A stretch of DNA of 46,092 bases from Clostridiales bacterium (GTDB taxonomy: Bacteria; Bacillota; Clostridia; Christensenellales; Pumilibacteraceae): contig JAFLVD010000002.1 of NCBI GenBank assembly GCA_022508485.1, forward strand, positions 92,501 to 138,592. The letters run 5' to 3'. The notes below the pieces were generated by a model. That model had not been told where the DNA came from. It worked only from the letters and a program-made list of their open reading frames with translations, and ran no database searches. Made by a program: the position numbers and the translations under genes. The stretch's first letter is position 1. Each line of letters opens with the position of its first letter. Below are positions 1 through 10,458 of the stretch, one piece after another.

Positions 1-3000
1 CGGCTTCCTTGCGCGCTTTTTCGGCGGCCTCTTCTGCCTCGAGTCTCGCTTTTTCTGCGGCTTCTTCCGCTTCCTTACGCGCTTGCTCGGCCTTTTCCTC
101 CGCTTCGCGCTGGGCGGCAAGTATAGCTTCCTCCGCTTCGCGGCGAGCCTGTTCTGCTGCCTCGGCTTCTTGACGCGCTTTTTCCTCCGCTTCGAGTCTT
201 GCCTTTTCGGCAGCCTCCGCCTCTAAGCGTGCGGCTTCTTTGGCTTCTTCTGCGGCGCGAGCGGCGTCCTCTTTCACCTTTTCGGCGTCCTTTTGGGCCA
301 TATCGGCTGCAAGTCGTGCCTGTTCCGCTTCCGCTTTGGCTTTTTCGAGATGCTTCTTGTAGTTTTCGGCCTCGATCTTTCTCTGGTCTTGGCTTATAAT
401 ACCGCTACCGGATTCCACAAGGTCGAGCGGCGAAATGTTGTTGACGAGGTTGTCGTAGTTGTCGCAAGCCTTTTGGAATTCGGCGTTGGCCTCGTCGAGA
501 GCAGTACGCGCTGCCTCGAGTTTTTCGTCGTACTCGGTCTGAGCCTGCATCTTGCGCTTGGCGCCGTCCGCAGTGGCGTCGCTGACCTTTTGCTTAAGCT
601 CTTCGACCTTGTCGGCTTTTTCGCCCTGTTCGACGATAAGCATAAGCTTGTCGTCCTCGCTCGCCTCTTCCATTCTGAGATTGATGTCGTCGAGATCGGC
701 CTGGGCAAGCGCAAGCTCGTCTTCGAGGTCCTTGACGGAGGCGGCGATTTCCATTGCGATAAAGGTAATGTCGTCGCCGGACGCGGACAAGTCGTCATAA
801 ACGGCCTGAGCGGAGGCAACCGCCTTTTCCGCCTCGGAACGAGCATTTTCGGCGTCGACTCTGTTATGCTCAAACTCGATATTGCCGATAACTGCGTCTT
901 CCGCGGAAACAACCTCTTCGAGCGGAATCTCGTTTTTCTGGCAGAAATCGTTGGCGGTGTTACGCGAAGTTTTAAGCTCGATATTAAGCTCGGACTTGCG
1001 CTTGGTCGCCTTAGTCATATCCTTTTCTATCTCGGCGAGTCGCGCCTGCGCGTTGCTTATCGTGGCGTTGAGATCGCTGATAACGTCAAGGTCGGACGCA
1101 TGAAGTATCTGCGCCTTTGCGCCTGCGATATCCGTTTTGAGGTCGTCGCGCTCTTTGGTGAGCTTGGCGGTCATTTCGTCTATCTGGTGAATTTCGTAGT
1201 TTGCCGTGTTGACGGTAACGAGCATCGGGTTGAGGCTCTCGAGCTTGGCAAGTAACTCTTGGCGCGCCTTGACCTTTGCCAAACGATCCTGATAAGCCTC
1301 GAAGTCGGACCTTGCTTTTTCGATATCGCTGATGAGTTTTTCCTGATCGGAATCCTTTTGAGTCTTGGTGTCGTTGAGCTTTGCCATAATTTCGGACAAA
1401 GTGGAACCCTTGCCGCGCACCTTTTCGAGCTGTTCCTTCCATTTATCGATGTCGCGCTTGTTGCGAGCGGTACGCTCTTCGTTAATGGAAATATCGCGGT
1501 TAATCTTTTCCTTATCCTTGTTCTTGGCGGAAGCAAGCTTAAACTCGAGATCGCTAAGCTCTTTGGCGTATTTCTCGTTTTCTTCCTCTGCTTTTGCAAT
1601 CTTCTCTTCAAGCTCATGAATAATCGAATCGTTCTTGTCGGTCTCGCCCGTAACCTTGTCGATACGAACTTTAAGCTCGGCAAGCTCTTTCTTCAATCTT
1701 TCATTCTGTTTTTCAAGCTCGTTGAGTCTTGCCTCTTCGGGCGATACTTCGACCTCGATTTTCTCTTCGGAGAACTCGTCCTTAACCTGCTCAGGCTCTT
1801 CGTAGAGCGGTGCGTCGACGTCGAAATCGAGATTGATAACGCCCAAATCCGGCTCTTCCTCGACCGCAGGCTCTGCACCTGCCGCAGGGGCCGCGGTAGC
1901 GTCCGCGTTTTTAAGCTCGTTTTCGCTACGAATAGCCTCGTCCATAGGCATGGGCGATTTGTAGCGTTCTATGATACGAGTCTTTTCCTTTTCAAGCTCG
2001 CGCGTCTGCAAATCCTTCGACTTGAAGAATGTGCGGCGAACCATTCCCTTAGGCTCGTATTTTTCGGTAAATATACGCTCGAGAAGCTCTTCGTCGGAAA
2101 TGTACTTGGCGATAAGCTTTTCGAGTTCCTCGCGGCTGTCGCCCGAAGGCTCGGTCGAAGTAGTGGACTCCGACGAGGTGGACGCAGGTGTGGACGGAGC
2201 GCCGGTGTCGGGCGTCTCGGAGGACGAGGACGAACCGGAAGCAAGCTGCAACGTGTTGGGATCGGCAGCCGGTGCGCCGGAAGAGCTACTCGACCCGAGA
2301 AGCATCTGGTTTCCGTTAGTGGCAAGCGGACCTTGCGCCGCAAAGCGCTGCTGTGCCTGGGTCGCCGCAATCGTCGAATTGAGCTTGACGATATACGAGG
2401 AAACGGGCGCTTGGGTCGCCGCTTCTTCCTGCTTGTGCTTGTGGATAGAGCGCAGGAACAGCCACACGATAAGGAATATAATAAGTATTCCGCCGAGCGC
2501 CGCCGCAACTATAACGAGTATAGCCTGCCAGTCGGAGTCGAAGCTTGCAAAAAAGTCGTTTGCATTGATATCGACCGAGAACGGCTCGGAAACAATTTTA
2601 ATAACATCGCTGCTCGTGTTGGTAAACTCGAACTCGAGCTTAGCCTGTCCGTTTGCGCGCGGACGAAGCATAAGCATGTTGTCGGCAAACTCGACCTCTA
2701 CTATTTTGAGGTCATCCTCGGTTGCCGCCGCCGCTTTGGTCATTTGGTATCCGTTTGCGATTAGCTCGGCAAATACGCTGCTTGTAATAACGTTAATCGA
2801 CTTTTCGCTCTTACCGCGCAGACCGCTAAGCCTAATGCTGTAATTACCGAAGCCGGAAACGGATAGCGACACTTTTTGGTTAGTGCCCGAATACTCGTTG
2901 GTACGAATATAATATTGAATACTGAGATTGATAACGAAGTTTCTGTTATCCAGTACGGAAATCTTTAATGCAGTCGGGTGCTCAGAGTCTGTGCCGGAAA

Positions 3001-4444
3001 AAGAGGTAATGGACAGCCTGTTTGCAACCGATTTATCCGACTCTTCGGTAACGAAACGCATTATCGCATGGTCGGAGTTGGTAGCCCAATCGGACGGCGC
3101 GGAGTAATCGAACAAGTCGGACGGACGAATGATTATCGACGCCTTGCCTTTCGATCTGTCAAGCTCTTCGAGCGGAACCGGTTCGTCAGTAGTGTTGTCG
3201 TAATAAGTCCCGGTACTGATATCGTATGCGTACGGAGACTTTACGTTAAGACGCAAATGCTCGGACGAAATGCCGGTGTACTGCGGTTCGTTAGGCAAAA
3301 ACTTTACCGGATACAGCAATGTGAACACGTTGAGCGCGGAGGTATCCTGCAACTGACGCACTCTTATTTCGATAAAGTGCGTGTCGCTCCAGAACCTTTG
3401 AACTTGCTCTTCGGGGGTAAGACCTTCCCCGTCGTACTTACTCGAAGCGTACGACCTGACGTTGCCGGTGGTAAGCTTAAGCGTAGCTCTGACAAGAGGC
3501 TCGATATTGGCGGCGATATTAAGACCGTCGACCGTATCGCCTTCCGTCGGGTTGGTGCGCGTAACGTTTTGGAAAGCCGTTATATAGCGAAGCTGAACAC
3601 TTTCCACGTAAAGGTTTTTAACGGAATTAAGTCCCCACATAACCGAAGTGTTTTCGGGGTCCATAATAAGTGCGTCGGAATACTGGTACTCGGAGTCGGT
3701 ACTCTTTCTCGCGTACAGCGAGTGGTTTTTAAGTATCTCTCCGAGATTAAGCTCGAAAGCTTCGTTGTTTTTAATACTTTGAAGCTCGGCGTGTGTAGAA
3801 CCGGAATGAGGGGTCTTTTCGGAATAGTCGGCGTTAAGAGCACTGCCTATAAGGAGGTTTTTAACGTCCGACATCTGGAATTCCCAACCGGCGTCGCTGC
3901 TGTACTGAACGAACGTGTCGGAAATCTTCACCTCGAACGAAACAGTATAAGTTGTCGTGGGGTTGTTGATGTTATTACCCAAAGCGATAGTAAAGCGAGC
4001 CTGCTCGGTTTTGCTGAGTGCAATAACGTCGATAGTTCTGCCGTTTAGGTTGGGCACGACGGAAATTGCGTTACTGTCGACTATATGGGATGTCGGCAGG
4101 AAGTAGTAGCCGGCAGGTATTGTTGCCTGGGGGTGCTTGCTGTTGTAAAGGTTAATTACGGCGGAATTGTTTATTCTGCGCGCTCTGAACTTTCTGCTGT
4201 TATTGGTTTCAATCGCGCTCATATCACTGTCCGTAAGGGTGCTCGATACGGTAGCGTCCTTGCCGTTAAGGTCCATGACGAGACTGACGTCAAAGTTATT
4301 GTTAAGATTGCCGCCCTCGTTACCTTCCGCATGAGCTACGGTCGCCGCAGAATGAGGAAGCAACAGCGCTAACGCAAACACGGCGGTTATCAAAGCGATT
4401 ATCACCGCAAGTATTATATTTCTTTTAGTAAACAGTTTCTGCAT
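1..4444 (-). CDS. Large membrane-anchored protein with exported domain and long cytoplasmic coiled coil (partial, runs off left edge)
   Basis: The frame stays open from ATG at 4444 to the window edge (about 1,480 codons), so the C-terminus lies outside. GAGGTGA precedes the ATG. Residues 9-30 are a hydrophobic signal or anchor. Residues about 40-635 look like an exported beta-rich region. A second membrane segment (about 640-663, bases 2460-2525) is followed by a basic stretch, a Ser/Thr/Ala-rich linker and then, from about residue 890, a very long Glu/Lys/Ala-rich coiled coil. That ends in TolA-like repeats such as EAEEKARQEAE across bases 1-330. The predicted orientation is ectodomain outside, coiled coil inside. 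It starts 10 bp after the stop of the RCC1-like protein and has the same overall plan, so the two are probably partners. No enzyme motif is visible. Long antisense frames over this gene are composition shadows. Confidence 0.85.
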   Translation of the reverse strand, partial: MQKLFTKRNIILAVIIALITAVFALALLLPHSAATVAHAEGNEGGNLNNNFDVSLVMDLNGKDATVSSTLTDSDMSAIETNNSRKFRARRINNSAVINLYNSKHPQATIPAGYYFLPTSHIVDSNAISVVPNLNGRTIDVIALSKTEQARFTIALGNNINNPTTTYTVSFEVKISDTFVQYSSDAGWEFQMSDVKNLLIGSALNADYSEKTPHSGSTHAELQSIKNNEAFELNLGEILKNHSLYARKSTDSEYQYSDALIMDPENTSVMWGLNSVKNLYVESVQLRYITAFQNVTRTNPTEGDTVDGLNIAANIEPLVRATLKLTTGNVRSYASSKYDGEGLTPEEQVQRFWSDTHFIEIRVRQLQDTSALNVFTLLYPVKFLPNEPQYTGISSEHLRLNVKSPYAYDISTGTYYDNTTDEPVPLEELDRSKGKASIIIRPSDLFDYSAPSDWATNSDHAIMRFVTEESDKSVANRLSITSFSGTDSEHPTALKISVLDNRNFVINLSIQYYIRTNEYSGTNQKVSLSVSGFGNYSIRLSGLRGKSEKSINVITSSVFAELIANGYQMTKAAAATEDDLKIVEVEFADNMLMLRPRANGQAKLEFEFTNTSSDVIKIVSEPFSVDINANDFFASFDSDWQAILVIVAAALGGILIIFLIVWLFLRSIHKHKQEEAATQAPVSSYIVKLNSTIAATQAQQRFAAQGPLATNGNQMLLGSSSSSGAPAADPNTLQLASGSSSSSETPDTGAPSTPASTSSESTTSTEPSGDSREELEKLIAKYISDEELLERIFTEKYEPKGMVRRTFFKSKDLQTRELEKEKTRIIERYKSPMPMDEAIRSENELKNADATAAPAAGAEPAVEEEPDLGVINLDFDVDAPLYEEPEQVKDEFSEEKIEVEVSPEEARLNELEKQNERLKKELAELKVRIDKVTGETDKNDSIIHELEEKIAKAEEENEKYAKELSDLEFKLASAKNKDKEKINRDISINEERTARNKRDIDKWKEQLEKVRGKGSTLSEIMAKLNDTKTQKDSDQEKLISDIEKARSDFEAYQDRLAKVKARQELLAKLESLNPMLVTVNTANYEIHQIDEMTAKLTKERDDLKTDIAGAKAQILHASDLDVISDLNATISNAQARLAEIEKDMTKATKRKSELNIELKTSRNTANDFCQKNEIPLEEVVSAEDAVIGNIEFEHNRVDAENARSEAEKAVASAQAVYDDLSASGDDITFIAMEIAASVKDLEDELALAQADLDDINLRMEEASEDDKLMLIVEQGEKADKVEELKQKVSDATADGAKRKMQAQTEYDEKLEAARTALDEANAEFQKACDNYDNLVNNISPLDLVESGSGIISQDQRKIEAENYKKHLEKAKAEAEQARLAADMAQKDAEKVKEDAARAAEEAKEAARLEAEAAEKARLEAEEKARQEAEAAEQARREAEEAILAAQREAEEKAEQARKEAEEAAEKARLEAEEAAEKARKEA

Positions 4445-4454
4445 AATTATCACC

Positions 4455-7400
4455 TCACATCTGCCCGTTGTCGGGTGCGTCGAAGATGATGCCGGTTGCG
4501 TCAATATCCTGCGGCGCACCGAAAGGATCGGCACCGAAGCCGCCGGGCGCGCCAAAAGGATCGGCACCGAAGCCACCGGGCGCACCGAACGGTTGCGCGT
4601 CTATGGGCTGTGCGTCCATAGGCTGCGCGTCGACGGGCATAGCGCCGACGTCAGCGCCAAACGGCGGAGGCGCCGCCTGAGGATTTTGTTGCGCCTGGGC
4701 AAACGCCATCTTCTTCGCTTCAAGCTCTGCTTTAAGCTCGGCGATGGATTTTTTCTTTCCTCCCTTACCCTTTTTATCCTTTTTGCCCTTTCCGGCAGGG
4801 GCCGCACCGGGCATTCCGGGCGCGGGCTCGGTCATACCAAAGCCCATGGCGCCCATACCCATTCCGCCTTCTACAACTACGCCGCCGTTTTCGGCGCCTT
4901 GACGTTCCTGTCGCATTTCGTGGACCATCTTGGCATACTTGGGATCTTGCATTTTAAGCTTTGATTTGACAATCTGCTCGCGTGTTGCGGAAGTGGATTT
5001 GTTGTGCATGCGGTCGCGCAGCTTGATAAGCTCTTGGTTGCGCTTGATAATCTGGCGCTGCTTTGCACGAGCTCTCCAGTATACAATCATACGGATAAGA
5101 TATATGATAAAAAGTAATGCGAACGACGAGAAGAACGCGACAATCCATATCGTGGTGTAACGCTCTTTACTGAGAGTTTCCGAAATACCGGTAACGGTTA
5201 CGCGCAGAGACATGATGAAGCGCGTGTCGGTTGTGCCGAGAGTGGAACTGACCGAAACGTTTATGGTAATGGCCTGCTGCACGCCGAACTCGTCAAGCGG
5301 CGTGTTTCTGATAGGTCTTATGGTTACGTAGTCGCGAGCTACCGAATAGCCGTAGCTAAAATACTCGGAAGCTTCCATAGGCGCGGACACGAGGAATATC
5401 TCGAATTCTTCTACGTTGCTGACGTCTTCGAGCAACTTCAAGAGGTACGCGCTGGGTACGCGAATCTCGATATCGTCGCCGTCGCCGACTGCGTACCACA
5501 TACCCTTTTCGGAACCGGTCGTGCTGCGGCGGTCGTCGAGATTGTCGGTGTCTATTCTTATAGTGAGGATAGAATCGCCATCCTCGCCGGGAACGACGCG
5601 GCGCGACGACTTAATCGGCTGCGCCGTTTCGAGGATAGGCGCACCGTCTTCTTCGGCTTGAGCGTACGTGGTGTAAGCCGCCGTCTTATTGACGTAGCGA
5701 ACGTACATCGTGTAGTTTCCGCGCGTGTCGTTTTCGTTTTCGTTAATCTCAATCCTCATGCGCGGATTGTTAAGCGCAGGGTCGGTATCGAGGAAGGAAA
5801 CGCCGCCGATCCACTTCGGCTTTTCGACTTCGCCTTCGGAATTGACAAAGTAGACTGCGTTTGCCGGATCGGTGTACAAAATCGTAAAGTTTTCGATTTC
5901 GTTAAATGCGGCGTTTGCACGCTTTAACTCGGTAAGAAGCGTATTGACGTAGATAATGGAAACGTCAACAAGCTCTATCTCGTCCGTAATGGGCGTAATA
6001 GCCGAAACGTTCAGATTTATTCTGCACGTTTTGCTCTCTCCGTACAGAGTAAGAACAAACGTTACTACCGTCGTACCAGAGCCTTGCGTGTAGAAGTTAA
6101 ACTTGGTCGTATTTCTCGGCGTCGCGATATTCTGAACGGTAAGCACCGACGTATTACTGCTCTGAAGCTGTGAAATGTAAATCCTGCTTCTGTAATCCTC
6201 GCCGGGTTCCAGCGTAAGGAAGCGCGTTCCGGCATTAACCGCATTAACGTCCTCGCCGAGCAGGTCAATCGTTCCGTTCGACGTGAGCGTAGGCGCGGTG
6301 GCGTTGGGGTTCCAAGAGAAAGTAAAAGGCTTAAACTCGGGGAACTCGAACCTTATGTAAATCTTTTCGTTGCCGTCCGCGAAAATGTTTTCGGTATCCT
6401 CAAACGTAGTCTGAGTAGTATCGTCCGTATGGAAACGCTGAATCGCCACCGTAAATACAAGCGAGTGCGTAGACATAGGCGTAACGGTTATCATGTTTCT
6501 GGTAAGAGTAACGACGCTGTCTATTGTGCCCGTCTCGTCGGGGAACTGGTTGTTAAACTGGCTGTACTTGTTGTTGGCGTCGGCGTACGAGAACATAATA
6601 TAGCTGCCCGTCGTCGAAACAAACCTCGAGAGCGGTATTTGAAGCGGCTCGGAAACCTTGCCTATTACCATCGTAGGCGCAAGGTTGGCGTACGACACGG
6701 TAAACTTGTTGGTGCCGTCGTTTTCGCCGTAGTACGTTGTGCCGTCGTAGGTAGCTATAAGCGAGGGCTGAGAGAATACGGCCGCAATGCTCGAACCGGC
6801 GCTGTTGTACATATCGTAGTCCTTGCCGGTATCTACCTTAAAGTTGCTGCCGTACATAAAGTACTCGTTAAAGTCGTACGAGAAGGTGTACCACTCGTTG
6901 GAAGCGGCGTCCTCGTTAGTAATGTAATCGTTAACCTTGTTCTCTGCCCTGTAAGCGAGAGTGCCGGTAGAGCCGGTCGCCGTGTAACGAACGATATCGA
7001 ACTTAAAGTTGAGCATGTACTTATCGCCCGACTTTGTAATGCTTATATCGTACAGTCCGTAAACGTTGTTGAACTTGTACGTAATATCCCTCAAAAGCTT
7101 GTCGGCGACTTCTTGCTCGGTTACGGTTTGCATATGCACGGAAACCGAAACGGTGTCCTTAGCGCAGGTAACCGCGTTTCCGCCGCCGTCAGACGCAATG
7201 TTATTGCCGCCGGTAGTACGAATGGTGATACGGTCGGCGTCGCGGTCGCTGAACAAGTATTGATACTTGCCGTTATACTTTGCGCGGTCGGTTTCGTTAA
7301 GATAATACCCGAGCTTGCCGTCGGTAATTCTCGACGCAGCCGGATAGCCCAAGCTGTCCGACTCGGCAATGCTCTGGTAAATTGCGCTTTCGAGCGTGGG

Positions 7401-10367
7401 GTCGAGAAGCGGACCCTCAGAGAAGAACTGCTCGATAAGCTTCGATATACCGCCCGAAACGTCCTGAACGGCTACCGAGAAAGCCCTATTAAACGGGTTG
7501 TTAGGGTCGAGAAGCGGAATATTAGCCGTGTTGCCCGTTGCGCCGAACGCTTCAAAGTGCTTATACGCGGGGGTATTTAAAACGTCAAAATCGAACGTGC
7601 AAAGCTTGTAATCGTAGAATATCTGCGTCTCGCTTGCATGGCCGGTAGTTCCCGATCCGCCGGTGGTGGCGTATCTGCCGATGTAGAACTCAATCTTAAT
7701 CCTGCCGCCCTTTGTGGACTGAAGCGGTTTAATGGAAATACCGGTAACGTTGGGGTCGCCGGCCTCCGTGCCGCTCTGTGTAACATTAACGAATTTATAT
7801 TCGAACATGTTGCCCACTCTGGTCCAACCATCTCCGTCCGGGCTGGGGGCTATTCCTACCAAATCGTCGGTAAGAAGGTCGTTCGCGCGGTTGAACGTAG
7901 CGCCGTCCGCAGTCCAATAGAACTTAGGCTCGAACGAGCTTATCGTTATTCCGCCGACGGCAAGTCCGTCTACGGGAACACCCGTCGTGGTATTTTCGAG
8001 GCCGTTGCTCGTTGTGGGAACGGTGATAATCGAAGCGTCCGCGGTGGGATTTATGATACGGTAAACGTTACCTATCGTGTTTTCGGTAACAAGGGATTGA
8101 CGAGTGCCTTTGTAAACGCCCGAATTATCGTTAAGAACAATGTACCGCCCGTCATCTATTTCCTTTACGCCGGCGTCGTTAACAGTTATCGTGTAAATAC
8201 CGAGGTCGGGTAAATCACTGCCCTCGAAATCCTTTTCGGTGCCTGCCGTAAAGCTGACGTTATTTGCCGCTTTATTTTCCGACTCTGCGGCAACCGACCA
8301 GTTATTGACTGCGGCGCCGTTAGGCGTATTGGAGAAGGAGTCGTAAATCGTCTGGACGTAGCGGCCCTGCTCGCCTTCCTGACCTTCGGGTCCCGGAACA
8401 AACTCAATCATTACAACCTGGCCGAGCCTTGTAAGCGCAAACAGCTTGCTGCCGTAGCCCGAATAGAGCTTGACAAACTGATTGTAGTAGTTAACGTCGG
8501 AAGCCGCGGTTACGCCGCCGTAATAAAGTCTTACGGGGTCCTGCTTATAGTTATTCCATACCCAAAGCTCGGACTCGTTCTTTTGAGTGGGATTGGTCGA
8601 CCTTAAAATACCGGTTATGTAGTTTTTGTCGTTTTTAACGTTTTCGGAGAAGTGTAAACCCTCTTCGCTGTTGTCAAACGTGGTGTTGTCGTAGAATGCT
8701 CTGAATCTTCCGCTCAGCTGCTTGCCTGCCGCAACGTCGAATATATTGGTATTGGACACCGCGGTGAGCACCTTTGTGGGAATATCTCTGTTGCTTAGCC
8801 CGTCGCTTGCGCCGCCGCCGTTTTGACCGTAAGCGTTGTCGCCCCAGGAATACAGCGAGCCGCCGTAAATTCCGTAGCCTATATCGTTACCGAGCGATAC
8901 CGCGTCGGGTACTATCTGAATTTGGTCGGTTACGTTTTCGTTAAGCTTGTTGCCGTAGCTGTCGTATACGAATTTTTCGAAAACGTCGGACTCTACGGCG
9001 TAGTCGAAGCCGTCGCCGGTATCTAAGCCACCCGAGTTACCTACTACCTGACGGCCGTATGCAAGGTCGTTATTCTTTACTTCGGTCTGACCGTTCGGGG
9101 AAGCGACGGTATAGTTGCCCGAAATCTGCACGTAGCGCGCGCCTATAAGCGCCAAGTCGTAGGTATAAACGTTGCTCGAATATCTAATATTGTTAGCGCC
9201 CCTATCCGCGCTGGTGGTACTGCTTATATAGTAGTAGCCTTCGCCGGGACTGGGAGTTCTTACGGTGTTGGTAACGGTAAAGTGATTTCCTTCGCCGCCT
9301 GCCGCCGTTGCGTCCTTAGACGTAAGGAAGTTTCTGCCGCGAAGCATAAGCGAGGTGGTGTGCGCAGTCCTCGTTCCGCCGTTGCCGGGCATGTTTATGC
9401 CGGTGGTGTATCCGCCTGCTACAACCTTTCCCGGGTTGCTGTAAGGAATGGTGTAAATATTGCGGTCTACGCTACCGTTGTCGTTAAGGAAGTTTTCGCG
9501 GCTTTCGGAGTCGTCGTAACGTCTGAAGGCTTCCTGTCTGGTCGTTATCGCATTGTCGTACAGCATCGAGCCCCAGGTATATATATAAGTGGAACCCGCA
9601 GTTCTCTTAAATAATATAGAATAGTTATACTCGCCGCCGGCAATCGAAATATCGGTCATATCGGTGCTGGCGCCGGTAAGCTCGGGGATTATCTGTTCGA
9701 GACCTTTACTCGTATTGGGAATTAAATTAGCCGTAGCGCCGTTTGCGGCATCGGAATAATATCCGTAGTTAATCATGTACGGCTCGTTGTTGTTGTTCGC
9801 CCTTTGAGAATCCGCCGTGCTGCAATCTCTTAAAAGCAGCATGTGTTCGGTCTGGTTGTTGTGAACGACGTCGGGTGTGTCGTAGCCCCAAGTATATATG
9901 TAACCGAGAGAGGTTACAAACGCCGCGGTCGTCCTTGTGGCGGCTATCTGAATAATGTGTTCTTCCGCACGAATGTTACCGGGCGTCCCATGGTACGCAG
10001 TGTTACCCCAGCCGTATCTTTGCGTCGACCTTCCCGAAGGTCCGGTTATAAACCTTACGTTTATCTTGGTCGGATACGATCTGTAATACGAACCGAGAGT
10101 GCTGGTGGGAGTTTGGGAAGTCTTGGTACTCCAACCGTACAAGTCGCCGTCGTACGTAAGACCTATAACGAAGTCCTCGCCTGCCGCAAGCTGAACGAAC
10201 CGAACGCCGAGTTCGTTGGGCGTTCCGTCCGCATTCGGCACTGCCGTCCCGGTTGCGCCGATGTTAAAAAATCCAAATGACAACGCCGTAATCGCGATAG
10301 CCAAAATCGAGACTATCGATACCAGCCGCGTCCCGGCCCTACTATGTATGTTTTTCTTTGATTTCAT
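4455..10367 (-). CDS. Giant RCC1-repeat envelope protein with C-terminal membrane segment and low-complexity tail
   Basis: About 1,970 aa. ATG at 10367 sits 8 nt after AGAAGG; a TTG at 10370 is also in frame but too close. Residues about 14-38 form a signal or anchor segment. Residues about 50-600 hold several RCC1/beta-propeller-like units, for example YIYTWGYD, YIYTWGSM and LYSWGDNAYGQN, each after a Gly/Ala-rich strand. A long region rich in Thr, Asn and Asp follows and looks like extracellular beta domains. A membrane helix at about 1741-1762 (bases 5085-5145) is followed by basic residues and a cytoplasmic tail of about 205 aa, with a Lys-rich stretch and Gly/Pro/Gln/Ala repeats. The gene has its own consensus promoter and forms an operon with the coiled-coil gene 10 bp downstream. 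RCC1 folds usually mediate protein binding; the ligand here is unknown. The RCC1 assignment is by motif only. Confidence 0.88.
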   Translation of the reverse strand: MKSKKNIHSRAGTRLVSIVSILAIAITALSFGFFNIGATGTAVPNADGTPNELGVRFVQLAAGEDFVIGLTYDGDLYGWSTKTSQTPTSTLGSYYRSYPTKINVRFITGPSGRSTQRYGWGNTAYHGTPGNIRAEEHIIQIAATRTTAAFVTSLGYIYTWGYDTPDVVHNNQTEHMLLLRDCSTADSQRANNNNEPYMINYGYYSDAANGATANLIPNTSKGLEQIIPELTGASTDMTDISIAGGEYNYSILFKRTAGSTYIYTWGSMLYDNAITTRQEAFRRYDDSESRENFLNDNGSVDRNIYTIPYSNPGKVVAGGYTTGINMPGNGGTRTAHTTSLMLRGRNFLTSKDATAAGGEGNHFTVTNTVRTPSPGEGYYYISSTTSADRGANNIRYSSNVYTYDLALIGARYVQISGNYTVASPNGQTEVKNNDLAYGRQVVGNSGGLDTGDGFDYAVESDVFEKFVYDSYGNKLNENVTDQIQIVPDAVSLGNDIGYGIYGGSLYSWGDNAYGQNGGGASDGLSNRDIPTKVLTAVSNTNIFDVAAGKQLSGRFRAFYDNTTFDNSEEGLHFSENVKNDKNYITGILRSTNPTQKNESELWVWNNYKQDPVRLYYGGVTAASDVNYYNQFVKLYSGYGSKLFALTRLGQVVMIEFVPGPEGQEGEQGRYVQTIYDSFSNTPNGAAVNNWSVAAESENKAANNVSFTAGTEKDFEGSDLPDLGIYTITVNDAGVKEIDDGRYIVLNDNSGVYKGTRQSLVTENTIGNVYRIINPTADASIITVPTTSNGLENTTTGVPVDGLAVGGITISSFEPKFYWTADGATFNRANDLLTDDLVGIAPSPDGDGWTRVGNMFEYKFVNVTQSGTEAGDPNVTGISIKPLQSTKGGRIKIEFYIGRYATTGGSGTTGHASETQIFYDYKLCTFDFDVLNTPAYKHFEAFGATGNTANIPLLDPNNPFNRAFSVAVQDVSGGISKLIEQFFSEGPLLDPTLESAIYQSIAESDSLGYPAASRITDGKLGYYLNETDRAKYNGKYQYLFSDRDADRITIRTTGGNNIASDGGGNAVTCAKDTVSVSVHMQTVTEQEVADKLLRDITYKFNNVYGLYDISITKSGDKYMLNFKFDIVRYTATGSTGTLAYRAENKVNDYITNEDAASNEWYTFSYDFNEYFMYGSNFKVDTGKDYDMYNSAGSSIAAVFSQPSLIATYDGTTYYGENDGTNKFTVSYANLAPTMVIGKVSEPLQIPLSRFVSTTGSYIMFSYADANNKYSQFNNQFPDETGTIDSVVTLTRNMITVTPMSTHSLVFTVAIQRFHTDDTTQTTFEDTENIFADGNEKIYIRFEFPEFKPFTFSWNPNATAPTLTSNGTIDLLGEDVNAVNAGTRFLTLEPGEDYRSRIYISQLQSSNTSVLTVQNIATPRNTTKFNFYTQGSGTTVVTFVLTLYGESKTCRINLNVSAITPITDEIELVDVSIIYVNTLLTELKRANAAFNEIENFTILYTDPANAVYFVNSEGEVEKPKWIGGVSFLDTDPALNNPRMRIEINENENDTRGNYTMYVRYVNKTAAYTTYAQAEEDGAPILETAQPIKSSRRVVPGEDGDSILTIRIDTDNLDDRRSTTGSEKGMWYAVGDGDDIEIRVPSAYLLKLLEDVSNVEEFEIFLVSAPMEASEYFSYGYSVARDYVTIRPIRNTPLDEFGVQQAITINVSVSSTLGTTDTRFIMSLRVTVTGISETLSKERYTTIWIVAFFSSFALLFIIYLIRMIVYWRARAKQRQIIKRNQELIKLRDRMHNKSTSATREQIVKSKLKMQDPKYAKMVHEMRQERQGAENGGVVVEGGMGMGAMGFGMTEPAPGMPGAAPAGKGKKDKKGKGGKKKSIAELKAELEAKKMAFAQAQQNPQAAPPPFGADVGAMPVDAQPMDAQPIDAQPFGAPGGFGADPFGAPGGFGADPFGAPQDIDATGIIFDAPDNGQM
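4516..4640 (-). repeat. In-frame tandem repeats in the RCC1 protein tail
   Basis: Two 33-bp units (4516-4548 and 4549-4581), differing at a few bases, encode GAPGGFGADPF twice. A third partial unit follows. Next to them, roughly 4592-4640, three 15-bp units encode variants of PVDAQ, PMDAQ and PIDAQ. Copy number may vary between strains by slippage. Confidence 0.85.
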
Positions 10368-10408
10368 CAAACGAACCTTCTTTTTGCAGTGAATTTTTCC
10401 GAATTTTT

Positions 10409-10454
10409 AGGTGCGTATAAATGCCGAATATACACTATTCGACATTAAGCACCT
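10409..10454 (-). other. Long imperfect hairpin at the 5' end of the RCC1 operon mRNA
   Basis: On the minus strand AGGTGC at the 5' side pairs with GCACCT at the 3' side, and AATGTCGAATA pairs with TATTCGGCATT (one G-U pair) around a GTGTA loop. Small internal bulges separate the two helices. The expected transcription start lies about 7 nt after the -10 box (near 10452), so the structure would begin essentially at the mRNA 5' end. It could protect the mRNA or act as a regulator site. The pairing is seen; the role is inferred. Confidence 0.6.
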
Positions 10455-10458
10455 ATTT

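Noticed and set aside
293-4048. Long plus-strand open frames opposite the coiled-coil protein
   Set aside because: They lack ribosome sites and sensible protein composition, and mirror the codon bias of the minus-strand gene; the minus frame has a clear signal, membrane helix and coiled coil.
6429-7580. 383-codon plus-strand open frame opposite the RCC1 protein
   Set aside because: Rich in Arg and Val with no domain, no promoter or ribosome site; it is a shadow of the minus-strand gene.
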